The position numbers and the translations under genes are program-made. A stretch of DNA of 42,181 bases. Source: an uncultured Oscillospiraceae bacterium (GTDB taxonomy: Bacteria; Bacillota; Clostridia; Oscillospirales; Acutalibacteraceae). The stretch is taken from contig UQWL01000020.1 of assembly GCA_900544715.1 (NCBI GenBank), positions 1 to 42,181 on the forward strand. Direction: 5' to 3'. The notes under the pieces are model-generated. The model made no database searches. It worked only from the letters and a program-made list of their open reading frames with translations, and was not told the origin of the DNA. Numbering within the stretch: the stretch's first letter is position 1; each line of letters opens with the position of its first letter. This document shows positions 1-8,800 of this stretch, one piece after another.

Positions 1-376
1 CTAAGGAATCAAAGATTCCAAGAGCTTCGGAGAACATTGGCCATCGAACCGCGCTCACGCTTTCGGTTCTCGGCTAAATAGCTTCAAACGGGTCGTAAAG
101 TTTCAAGCTTTGAAACTTGAAGCATTGGAAAAATGTCTGTCGGCGCAAAACGCCTCCTGCCGCGATGCGGCACCGCCATTTTTCGCAGAGGGAAACCCGG
201 CGGATGTGGCAATACAGCTTCCAACATGCTGTTTGAAGCTGAGAGTTGTATCTGCGCATTTTGCGCCAGTTTATTTGTCAAAAAACATAATTCGCCGCTC
301 GGCCGGAACAGGCAAGAAATCGCATTTACAGCGCCAGCTTGAGCGGCTGTTTGATCTCAGAGGAAGGTGACTCAGG
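1..376. other. hairpin-rich non-coding stretch
   Basis: No convincing gene. The stretch is dense in short inverted repeats: GAACCG at 46-51 with CGGTTC at 64-69; AAGTTTCAA at 98-106 with TTGAAACTT at 110-118; GCTTCAAA at 81-88, which can pair with TTTGAAGC at 232-239; CAGCTTC at 215-221 with GAAGCTG at 235-241; GGCG/CGCC around 142-154; and GCGCA/TGCGC at 254-266. Short open frames on both strands run through these hairpins and lack credible ribosome binding sites, so I treat them as chance. It may be a dispersed non-coding repeat or the tail of a structured RNA; no second copy is visible in this window. Confidence 0.45.
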
Positions 377-1192
377 ATGTCGATGACAATTTACTGCTTT
401 ACCGGAACCGGAAACTCCCTTTCCATCGCCCACCAGTTGGCACAGCCGCTGCATGCGGAGGTTGTTCGGTTGGATGTTTCCTATTATGGAGAACAGGCGG
501 GCGAAACCTGCGTGGCGGAAGGGGATGTCGTCGGTTTCGTTTTCCCCGTCTATGCATGGAGTTATCCCGATGCGGTGAAAGCGTTTGTGAAGAAGCTGAA
601 GGTGGAGGGCCGGCCGTCGTATGTATTTGCTGTGGCTGATTGCGGCGATTCTGCCGGGGAAACGCTGATCGCTTTTTCACGGCTGCTGGAGAAGCATGGC
701 CTCCGCCTGGATTATGGGAATATCTGTGCAATGCCGAATAATTATCTGCCGCTGTCGGATGTGGATAATAAGGCGATGGAGCGCACCAAGCTGGAAAACG
801 CCCGTGTGCGCTGCGCGAAAATGGCAAAGGATATTGAAGATCGGTTGGTAGGGCTTAACAGCCTGCCGCCAAAGGCGATCGATCCATTTTTGCTCCATGT
901 GGTGCATCCGCTCTTTTGCTGGTATACCAAACGGACCTATCGGAATTTTACTGTGGAAGAGGGCTGCACCGGCTGCGGCCTTTGCGCGAGGGTATGCCCG
1001 CAGAACAATATCCGGCTGGAGGGGGGGCGGCCCGTGTGGGGGAAAGCATGCGCAAGCTGCATGGCCTGCATCCATTGGTGCCCGGTGCAGGCAATCCAAT
1101 ACGGCAAAAAAACGAAAAGCTTTGGCCGGTATCACAACCCCAATATCAGTATTTCCAAACTCTGTGGGGAGAAGAAGGAGGCAGGCCGATGA
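377..1192 (+). CDS. EFR1-type flavodoxin/ferredoxin protein
   Basis: 271 aa. An N-terminal flavodoxin-like domain opens with the FMN phosphate-loop motif GTGNS (residues 10-14). The C-terminus has two classical 4Fe-4S motifs: Cys197, 200, 203, 207 (CTGCGLCARVCP) and Cys225, 228, 231, 235 (CASCMACIHWCP). This arrangement is typical of the EFR1 family found in many Clostridia, presumed cytoplasmic electron carriers whose partners are mostly unknown. The ATG at 377 follows AGGAAGG (361-367); an in-frame ATG at 383 is the alternative. The stop codon overlaps the ATG of the amidase gene (ATGA), so the two are translationally coupled. The family call is firm, the physiological role is not. Confidence 0.88.
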   Translation: MSMTIYCFTGTGNSLSIAHQLAQPLHAEVVRLDVSYYGEQAGETCVAEGDVVGFVFPVYAWSYPDAVKAFVKKLKVEGRPSYVFAVADCGDSAGETLIAFSRLLEKHGLRLDYGNICAMPNNYLPLSDVDNKAMERTKLENARVRCAKMAKDIEDRLVGLNSLPPKAIDPFLLHVVHPLFCWYTKRTYRNFTVEEGCTGCGLCARVCPQNNIRLEGGRPVWGKACASCMACIHWCPVQAIQYGKKTKSFGRYHNPNISISKLCGEKKEAGR

Positions 1193-1860
1193 AGGGGAAG
1201 GTAATTTCCCTGCATGGAATCCTCCGTTCGAAGCGGTTCAAATGGGCCTTGGTGGCCGTGGCCGTATTGCTGGTGATCGGGATCATTACCGGCATAATCC
1301 TGTGGAAAACGCACGGCGGGAAGACGCAGGACCGTCCAGAGGTTACGGAAATATACGGCGTGCCGGTGCATACCGTATTCATCCCGGAAACGCTGCCGGG
1401 CAGGCCCGGAATCAAGCGGAAAATAAAGTTCATCGTGATCCATGAAACGGGCAACCCCTCCGAGGGCGCGGATGCAAAGGCGCACAGTGATTACCTGCTA
1501 AATGGCGGGGAGGGCACGACCTCCTGGCACTATACGGTGGATGACCATGAGATTTACCATCACATTCCAGATAGCGAGGTTTCCTGGAATGCGGGCGACC
1601 GGCGCCAGGAGCCGGGTGGCAACATGAATGGGATCAGTATCGAGCTGTGTGTCAACAAGGATGGTGATTTTGAAAAAACCTTTGACAATGGCGCGCGGCT
1701 GACGGCATATTTGCTTAAGGCGTACGATTTAAAAATGGACGCAGTGAAGCAGCATAACGATTTTAATGGGAAAAATTGCCCGCAGACGATCCGGGAGAGC
1801 GGCCGATGGCAGGCATTTCTGAAGCTGACGGAAAGCTATCTCAAGCAGAAAAATAAATAG
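1189..1860 (+). CDS. membrane-anchored N-acetylmuramoyl-L-alanine amidase (Amidase_2)
   Basis: 223 aa. A single N-terminal membrane segment (about residues 19-38) follows a basic stretch and would leave the catalytic domain outside the membrane. The domain resembles T7 lysozyme/Amidase_2 enzymes, zinc hydrolases that cut the MurNAc-L-Ala bond. Expected zinc ligands are visible as His85 (VIHETGN), His189 (KQHND) and Cys197 (GKNCP), with Lys195 in the position of the catalytic lysine. The open frame extends upstream, but the ATG at 1189, preceded by GAAGGAGG and overlapping the upstream stop, is the sensible start. No cell-wall binding repeats are seen. It is likely a peptidoglycan remodelling or recycling enzyme; why it is coupled to a redox protein is unclear. 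Confidence 0.87.
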   Translation: MKGKVISLHGILRSKRFKWALVAVAVLLVIGIITGIILWKTHGGKTQDRPEVTEIYGVPVHTVFIPETLPGRPGIKRKIKFIVIHETGNPSEGADAKAHSDYLLNGGEGTTSWHYTVDDHEIYHHIPDSEVSWNAGDRRQEPGGNMNGISIELCVNKDGDFEKTFDNGARLTAYLLKAYDLKMDAVKQHNDFNGKNCPQTIRESGRWQAFLKLTESYLKQKNK

Positions 1861-1878
1861 AAATAGCGAAATAAAGAG

Positions 1879-1925
1879 AAAAGGTTCTGCCGCAAAACTT
1901 TGATATTGCGGTAGAGCCTTTTTCC
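1879..1925 (+). terminator. intrinsic terminator after the amidase gene
   Basis: Long stem: 1879-1895 pairs with 1906-1922 (arms AAAAGG...GCCGCAA and TTGCGG...CCTTTT, with G-U pairs), followed by a T-rich run. Confidence 0.85.
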
Positions 1926-1972
1926 TTTCTTTGCCGCTGCCATCCATTTGGCGGAGAAAAAACGAAATCGGC

Positions 1973-2002
1973 TTGCTTTTCGGCCTTTCTATTTACTATA
2001 AT
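1973..2002 (+). promoter_or_regulatory. candidate promoter of the fucosidase gene
   Basis: TTGCTT at 1973-1978 and a perfect TATAAT at 1997-2002, 18-nt spacer, about 105 nt upstream of the start codon. Confidence 0.55.
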
Positions 2003-2113
2003 ACATGCAAGGCTTTTTCGACAGAAAAAGGAATGGCGGAAGCCTTACTATTCGCGTTACCATGCTCCTAAGGATTCAAATTCAAATTTAAAATCAGGAA
2101 GAGAGGGAATCTG

Positions 2114-3583
2114 ATGCCTCAATCGCGTGTGGAGCTCTACACCTCCATTGTGCCGTCGCCGCGGCAGACCGCCTTTCAGGAAGGCGGTTTCCATGTGTTT
2201 TTTCACTATGGAATCAATACGTTTACCAACCGGGAATGGGGGGATGGCAAGGCGCCCGCCCAAATGTTCAGCCCTACCCGGCAAAATACGGATCAATGGA
2301 TCGAAGCCGTATCCGCCGCGGGTGCCAAGGGCGTAATCCTGACGGCAAAGCATCACGACGGCTTCTGTCTCTGGCCAACGGAAACGACGGAATACTGTGT
2401 GCGCAACAGCCCGTATCGCTCAGGGTACGGCGACGTGGTGCGCGAGGTCAGTGATTCCTGCAAAAAATACGGGCTAAAATTTGGCCTTTACCTTTCGCTT
2501 TGGGATCGCAACTGCCCCCTCTACGGCACGCCGGAGTACAATGATTTCTATATCCGCCAGCTCACAGAATTGTTGACCGGCTACGGCGAAATTTTTTGCG
2601 TCTGGCTGGATGGGGCGTGCGGCGCGAAGATGGATGGCAAAGAGCCCTACCCCTATGACTTTGAGCGTGTCTACCAAACCGTGCGCGAGCTGCAGCCGAA
2701 TGCGGTTATATCAAATTGTGGCCCCGATATCCGCTGGGTGGGCAACGAGAGCGGCCGCGCCAGAAAAAGCGAGTGGAACGTTGTGCCGGCCTTTTCCTGC
2801 GAAACGCAGAATATTGTCTCCCACTCCCAGCAGACGGATGCGCAGGATATGAAACAGCAGGCTTCTGACAGCCATCTGGAGGATCTTGGAAGCCGTGCTT
2901 TCCTTGTAAACTACGATTCCTTTATGTGGTATCCCGCGGAGGTGGATGTATCCATCCGGCCCGGCTGGTTTTACCATAAAAAGGAGAATCGCCGCGTGCG
3001 CAGCCTGGAGAACCTCCTGCGCATCTACTATGGCTCTGTGGGCGGCAACAGCCTGCTCCTGCTTAACATTCCGCCGGATACAGAGGGCCTGCTGCACGAA
3101 ACGGATGTCAGGCGGCTGAAAGAACTGGGCGACGAAATCAAAAAAGGGGTTCAATTGCCTGCATTGGTTTCTAACGTTTCCGCCGCACCCCATGAAGCGG
3201 GGCACGGCCCGGAAAACTTGCTTACAGGCGAAGCGGATTTCTACACGCCGGCGGAAGCGGCCAAGCGCTATGAGGTGATTCAGGAGTTCACACAAGCGCA
3301 GAAGATTGATAAAGTCCTCATCAAAGAGCAATGTGCGTTTTCCCAGCGGATAGAAACCTACCGAATCTACGCGCGGCTTGAGGGGCGGGAAACGCTGGTT
3401 TATGAGGGCACGACCGTCGGCATTTGTCGGTTTGCAATTTTGCCCAAGCCCCTCCAGGCGGACGGTATCCGGTTGGAGATCACACAATGCCGCGGCAAGC
3501 CCTATCTCAGGCAGCTGCAAGCCTACCGGGTAAACGGCAAGCTGCCGAAGCCATCATGGCGTCGCCGGGCTGCCCGCCTGTGA
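2114..3583 (+). CDS. alpha-L-fucosidase, GH29 family
   Basis: 489 aa. Resembles GH29 retaining alpha-L-fucosidases: the N-terminal barrel begins with FHYGINTFTNREWGDG, has the KHHDGFCLWPT motif (His80/His81, substrate binding) and the nucleophile motif FCVWLDGA with Asp166. The acid/base residue is not conserved in sequence across the family and I do not assign it. The C-terminal part (from about 350) looks like the beta-sandwich, carbohydrate-binding-like domain of bacterial GH29 enzymes. No signal peptide is visible, so it probably acts in the cytoplasm on imported fucosylated oligosaccharides from host glycans. The ATG at 2114 follows GAGAGGGAA. It stands alone; no sugar transporter is adjacent. 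Confidence 0.92.
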   Translation: MPQSRVELYTSIVPSPRQTAFQEGGFHVFFHYGINTFTNREWGDGKAPAQMFSPTRQNTDQWIEAVSAAGAKGVILTAKHHDGFCLWPTETTEYCVRNSPYRSGYGDVVREVSDSCKKYGLKFGLYLSLWDRNCPLYGTPEYNDFYIRQLTELLTGYGEIFCVWLDGACGAKMDGKEPYPYDFERVYQTVRELQPNAVISNCGPDIRWVGNESGRARKSEWNVVPAFSCETQNIVSHSQQTDAQDMKQQASDSHLEDLGSRAFLVNYDSFMWYPAEVDVSIRPGWFYHKKENRRVRSLENLLRIYYGSVGGNSLLLLNIPPDTEGLLHETDVRRLKELGDEIKKGVQLPALVSNVSAAPHEAGHGPENLLTGEADFYTPAEAAKRYEVIQEFTQAQKIDKVLIKEQCAFSQRIETYRIYARLEGRETLVYEGTTVGICRFAILPKPLQADGIRLEITQCRGKPYLRQLQAYRVNGKLPKPSWRRRAARL

Positions 3584-3614
3584 ACAGATATGTGAGGATC
3601 CCTATAGATTAGAT

Positions 3615-3650
3615 AGAAAAAAGCGGATTCCATATGGTTGGAATCCGCTT
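3615..3650 (-). terminator. terminator between convergent genes
   Basis: Perfect 12-bp stem: AAGCGGATTCCA (3621-3632) with TGGAATCCGCTT (3639-3650). The T-run (TTTTTTC) lies on the minus-strand side, so it mainly serves the DUF975 gene; it may also slow transcription from the fucosidase side. Confidence 0.8.
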
Positions 3651-3677
3651 CTCCATTTGTGATTTTGTTTTGCTGGG

Positions 3678-4556
3678 TTACCAGCCCGGCTTCCAAGGCT
3701 CCCCATCATCCTTCCAACCTTCCGGGGAATAGAAAGACGCGTCATTCCAACCGAAGCTGTTATCACTTTGGTGCCAGCCATGGTTTGCATCATAGCTTTG
3801 GTGGGTTTCCCGCCAATAGGGCGGCTGATTTTCCGTATTGCCATAGGGGGAAAAGGCGTTCTCCGGCACCATGCCAAATTCCCACGGGGAAGCAATCCCG
3901 CGGTCGAGCGCATTCTGGCGCAGCAGCTCATAATACATGGCCTGTGTAGTATAGAGATAGGGGTGCACATATACATAGGCAATGCCAAGGGTGACTGTCC
4001 CGAGCAGATACCATCCCAAAAAGCTCAGTTCCATCCCAAAAAGGCTCCCTTTATACCCCTTGGTAATCCGCTGGCTCAGGTTGAGTGCCTGAGAAGCGGT
4101 GAGCGCTGGATTGTCATGCTGAATCAGCGCTGCCATGGAATAGGAGAGGGATTTGACGATGCCGGGGATGATAAAAAGCATCGTCCATAGCACGGTGTAG
4201 ATTCTGCGCAGCAGCATGGTGCCAAAATAGCGGCCGTAATGCGCAGCCGCCTCCTCATACACACTGCCGAGGCCCGGTGCGTTTCCACGCAGGAAGCCCA
4301 GATAATACCCTGCGATCGAAACCTCCAATGGGAGCAACAGCAGCGTAATCAGGGACATCATGTTCCACGACACGTTGATAAACTGCGTATGATAAATCGC
4401 ATTGAAGGTGTTACGCAGCTGAACGTAAAGAGACGTGCCAAAGTTGATATAGTTGACGGCCTCAATGACAATGCCCGCTAAAAACAAATGCACCCATTGG
4501 CCGTTTGTAAGAAACTGCCGGGCATTGGCCTTAATGGCCCTACGGTTCAGTACCAA
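3678..4556 (-). CDS. DUF975 family integral membrane protein
   Basis: 292 aa from a TTG start. The N-terminus (LNRRAIKANARQFL) and the membrane-segment pattern match DUF975, a multi-spanning family of unknown function common in Clostridia. A conserved-looking block follows: SQRITKGYKGSLFGMELSF and YVYVHPYLYTTQAMYYELL near the last membrane segments. An ATG lies 15 nt upstream at 4571, but it overlaps GGGAGG, which is correctly spaced (7 nt) for the TTG at 4556, so I prefer the TTG. The hydrophilic tail is rich in Trp, Tyr, Pro, Gly and Asn. The next minus-strand gene upstream appears to be a distant paralogue. Function unknown. Confidence 0.82.
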   Translation of the reverse strand: MVLNRRAIKANARQFLTNGQWVHLFLAGIVIEAVNYINFGTSLYVQLRNTFNAIYHTQFINVSWNMMSLITLLLLPLEVSIAGYYLGFLRGNAPGLGSVYEEAAAHYGRYFGTMLLRRIYTVLWTMLFIIPGIVKSLSYSMAALIQHDNPALTASQALNLSQRITKGYKGSLFGMELSFLGWYLLGTVTLGIAYVYVHPYLYTTQAMYYELLRQNALDRGIASPWEFGMVPENAFSPYGNTENQPPYWRETHQSYDANHGWHQSDNSFGWNDASFYSPEGWKDDGEPWKPGW

Positions 4557-4742
4557 GGGGAACCCTCCCATGTGAAAATCTGCGTGCATAACGCACGGTA
4601 TGCAACCTTTACACACGAGAGTATAGCATCATTTTTGCAGAGAAAAGTTGATGAACTGTAAACAAATTGCGAAGTTTACGCAGAAATTTCTGTCAAATTA
4701 TCTAAAAATGGAGTCGGAATCAATTAAAAAGCATAAAATCAG

Positions 4743-5570
4743 CTACATTTCCGCGTTCCGCGCGATGCTGCGCGGCGCGAGATTCAGCGCCTGACGGGCA
4801 AAAACAGCGTGTGCTTGCTGGTAATAAGGGTAAACATAAAAAATAGGGAACAGGAAAACGCAGGATAGAATCCACGGCGCAAAGCTCAGCGCAAAGGCGG
4901 CCGCCCTCCCCATTTGCCCATCCATTACCCGCGTGCTTTCCCGGATTACAGCGGAGGCAGTGGCCTTGCCTGATTCATCAAACAGGTAGAAGGCCAACAG
5001 GTAGCGCCGCGTCACAACCAAATAAAAGAGAAGGCCTGTGATCAAAAAAACAATGCCCGAAACACAGGGGATCAAAAACAGGATTGCTTCGCTCCCATTC
5101 ACCAGCTTATACCAGGCGATGCTGAGCAGAATCACACCAGGCCCGCAAAAAAGAAGTGCCCATCCCAACTTCCGAACCAGCAGAGCGAGCCATAGCGCCA
5201 CAGCCCGCATGGCCCTGCGCGCGGGGCGGAAGGGGGAGAACAGGGTGCCCACCCCGTTGTGCCGGCCGTTTCTGCCGCTCTGCCGCCAAAACCAGGCTAC
5301 TCGTCCCGCTTTCAACGGCGCGCAGAGCAGCACGCAGGCCGCCAGCGCGAGCAGGGAGAAAAGGAACACCAACATGAGCGCCGTTTTTTCCCCTCCCATG
5401 CCGCGAAAGGCCTCCTGTGCCTGTGGCAGCGCAACCAGGCGCCGCGCCAGGGGCGTTAGCACCCAGGGCAGGAATAAAACCAGCCCGGAAAGCAGCCATA
5501 GGGCGTTTGCCGCTACATTATGCCCCACCAGGAGCGCACGCGCTTCTATTTTTGTCATGGCCTCGTGCAT
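4743..5570 (-). CDS. multi-spanning membrane protein, divergent DUF975-like
   Basis: 275 aa, about six hydrophobic segments. I do not recognise it directly, but its C-terminal part aligns by eye with the neighbouring DUF975 protein: here ESTRVMDGQMGRAAAFALSF and YVYPYYQQAHAVFARQALN, there LSQRITKGYKG...ELSF and YVYVHPYLYTTQAMYYELL. This suggests an ancient tandem duplication. Codon use is much richer in GC than in its neighbour, especially in the first half, where Ala, Leu and Arg dominate. The start at 5570 has AAAGGA about 13 nt upstream; Met5 (5558) is possible. Expressed in the same direction as the DUF975 gene across a 186-nt gap. Function unknown. Confidence 0.7.
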   Translation of the reverse strand: MHEAMTKIEARALLVGHNVAANALWLLSGLVLFLPWVLTPLARRLVALPQAQEAFRGMGGEKTALMLVFLFSLLALAACVLLCAPLKAGRVAWFWRQSGRNGRHNGVGTLFSPFRPARRAMRAVALWLALLVRKLGWALLFCGPGVILLSIAWYKLVNGSEAILFLIPCVSGIVFLITGLLFYLVVTRRYLLAFYLFDESGKATASAVIRESTRVMDGQMGRAAAFALSFAPWILSCVFLFPIFYVYPYYQQAHAVFARQALNLAPRSIARNAEM

Positions 5571-5873
5571 GTGATGATGCTCATTCCTTTCTGATGCCTG
5601 GCAGTTTGAAAGCGTTCTTTTTCAAATGATCTCGCAGTCGTTTTTATTATGAACGGAATCAGAAGCTTTCATGCGCGTTTGCCGCCGCGTCTGCTCTGTC
5701 TTTTCTCCATATGGGCCACTTTTGCGCTATCCACAAAATTTTTTCATCCCTGCTCCTCTGCTGGGCACATTTTGCCCTTTTTTATTTTTGCCCGATATGG
5801 TAAGATAAAACCAAGTATCGATATCCGCAAAGAAACGGATATCTGAATGATTTAGGGATAAGGAGTTTTGCCA
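5571..5873. other. divergent intergenic region upstream of purL
   Basis: About 300 bp between divergent genes. The plus-strand side holds a candidate purL promoter: TTGCCC (5772-5777), 18-nt spacer, TATGGT (5796-5801). I looked for a purine riboswitch core or a PurR-box pair and saw neither. Confidence 0.45.
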
Positions 5874-8800
5874 ATGTCCAGCGTAAAACGTCTTTTTGTG
5901 GAAAAGCGGCCCGGCTTCGATGTGGAGGCGCGTCACATGCTGGCCGACCTGCGCGAGAATCTGGGAATTGCTACGCTTGAGGCGGTCCGCGTTGTCAACC
6001 GCTATGATCTGGAAGGGATCGGCGAGGCTGATTTTGACCGTGCTGCCCGCACCATCCTCTCCGAGCCGAATGTGGATACCGTATCCGCCGTGCTCTCTGT
6101 CGAGCCCGGCTGGCGCGTTTTCGCCACGGAATATCTGCCCGGCCAATACGATCAGCGCGCCGATTCCGCGGCGCAGTGTATCGCCCTGCTCACCCAGGGG
6201 GAGCGGCCCAGCGTGCTCTCCGCGCGCGTCATTGCGCTCAAGGGGAATTTGACGGACAAGCAGTTTGAAGCGGTGAAAAATTACCTGATTAACCCCGTGG
6301 AATCCCGCGAGGCCTCCATGGAGCTGCCGGAAAGCTTGCAGCTTCATGCGGACAGGCCCGCCGATATCGAGCGGGTGACTGGCTTTACGCAGTGGACGCA
6401 TGAGCAGATCGCGCAATATCATGCGAAGATGGGCTTTGCCATGAGTGTAGCGGACCTTGTGTTTTGCCGCGATTATTTCCGCGATACGGAAAAGCGCGAC
6501 CCGGCCGTGACGGAGCTCAAGGTGATCGATACCTATTGGTCCGACCATTGCCGCCACACCACCTTTTTAACGCAGCTGGACACTGTGGATATTGAAAAAG
6601 GCCCGCTCGCGCGCGCCATTGAATCGGCCTGGCTCGAATACGTCGTCGCCCGCACAGAGGTTTATCAGGAGCGCAAGAAGGATATGACGCTCATGGATAT
6701 GGCCACCATCGGCACCAAGGTGCTCAAAAAGCGCGGCCTCGTGCCGGATCTCGACGAGAGCGAGGAGATCAACGCCTGCTCGATTGAAGTGCCCGTGGAG
6801 ATCGATGGCAAAACGGAAACCTGGCTCGTCCAGTTTAAAAACGAAACGCATAACCATCCCACAGAGATCGAGCCCTTCGGCGGCGCGGCCACGTGCCTGG
6901 GCGGCGCAATTCGCGATCCACTCTCCGGGCGCGCTTATGTCTATCAGGCCATGCGCGTTACCGGCAGCGGCAATCCGCTGACCCCGTTTGAGGATACCCT
7001 CCCGGGCAAGCTCCCGCAGAAAAAGATCACCGTCGGCGCCGCGCAGGGATATTCCTCCTATGGCAATCAGATCGGCCTGGCCACCGGGCAGGTGGTAGAA
7101 TTATATGACGATGGTTACACTGCGAAGCGCATGGAGATCGGCGCGGTGGTCGGCGCCTCCCCGAAGGAGAATGTCCGCCGTGAGCGCCCGCAGGCAGGGG
7201 ATGTGATCGTCCTGCTCGGCGGCCGCACGGGCCGCGATGGCTGCGGCGGAGCCACTGGTTCCTCCAAGGCGCATGACACCTCCTCCATTGAAACCTGCGG
7301 CGCAGAGGTGCAAAAGGGCAATCCGCCCACCGAGCGCAAGCTCCAGCGGCTGTTCCGCAACCGCGACGCGGCACGCATGATTAAGCGCTGCAACGACTTT
7401 GGCGCAGGCGGCGTATGCGTTGCCATCGGTGAGCTGGCCGACGGCCTGGATATTGACCTCGACGCCGTTCCAAAGAAATATGACGGCCTCGACGGCACGG
7501 AGCTCGCCATCTCCGAATCGCAGGAGCGCATGGCAGTTGTGCTCGCGGCGGAGGATGTGGAGGCCTTCTCCGCCCTTGCCGCGGAGGAGAACCTGGAGGC
7601 GACCCCGGTGGCTGTCGTGAAGGAAGAACCCTACTTAACCATGAAATGGCGCGGCGATACCATCGTATCCCTCAGCCGTGCCTTCCTCGATACCAACGGT
7701 GTTACCCAGCACGCGCAGGCGAAAATTACGGCGGTGAACCCGAAGAAGAACTATCGAGCTGCCGTTCCGGCTGAGCTTGCAGGCAAGCCGAAGCCCCAGG
7801 CGCTGCGGGAGAACCTTGCCCGCCTGCCCGTCTGTTCGCAGAAGGGGCTGGTGGAGCGGTTTGACTCCTCCATCGGCGCGGGCACGGTATTGATGCCCTA
7901 TGCAGGCAAATACCAGCTCACGCCGGAGGATGCGATGTGTGCGCGTATCCCCGTCCTGAAGGGGGAAACGGACACCGCCACCGCCATGAGCTACGGCTTC
8001 ATCCCGGCGCTGAGCCGCTGGAGCCCCTTCCACGGGGCGGCGTATGCAGTGACGGAATCCCTGGCAAAGCTCGCCGTGATTGGCGCAAAGCCTTTCACCG
8101 CGCGGCTCACCATGCAGGAGTACTTTGAGCGGCTGCACGATCAGCCGGAGCGCTGGGGCAAGCCCGCGGCGGCTCTGCTCGGCGCGCTGACCGCACAGCT
8201 GCACTTCCACGTGCCCGCCATCGGCGGGAAGGACAGTATGTCCGGCTCCTTCAACGAGCTCGACGTGCCGCCCACGCTCGTGTGCTTCGCCGTCGCGGCG
8301 ACAAAGGCGAGCAAAACCGTTTCCTCCGTCTTCAAAAAGAGCGGCTCCCGCGTGGTGCTGCTGCACCTGCCGGTGGATGCGGAAACGCTGCTGCCCGATT
8401 GGGAGAATGCTGAGGACTTCCTCAACCGCGTTTCTGAGATGGTGTCCGGCGGGCGTATCCTCGCCGCAAGCGTGGTGCGCGAGGGCGGCGCGGCGGCCAA
8501 TGTGTGCCGCATGGCGTTTGGCGATAAAATGGGCTTCCGCTTTACGGACGGCCTGACGGATGAAACGCTTTTCGCGCCGGAATGCGCCTCGATTGTGGCA
8601 GAGCTTGCCGAGGGTGCTTCCCTCGACGGTTTCCAATATACCGACCTCGGCGTGACGGCGGACGATGGGCTGTTCCTCCTCGATGGGGAGCAAATCCCGG
8701 CGGATACGCTGATCGACGCATGGACGGGCACGCTGGAGCCCGTGTTCCCCACAAAGGCGGAGGAGCCCTCCATGCAGGCGGAAATCCCGCTCTATACGGA

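Noticed and set aside
84..370. Several overlapping short ORFs on both strands before the EFR1 gene
   Set aside because: They run through hairpins, overlap each other on opposite strands, and none has a ribosome binding site at a proper distance.
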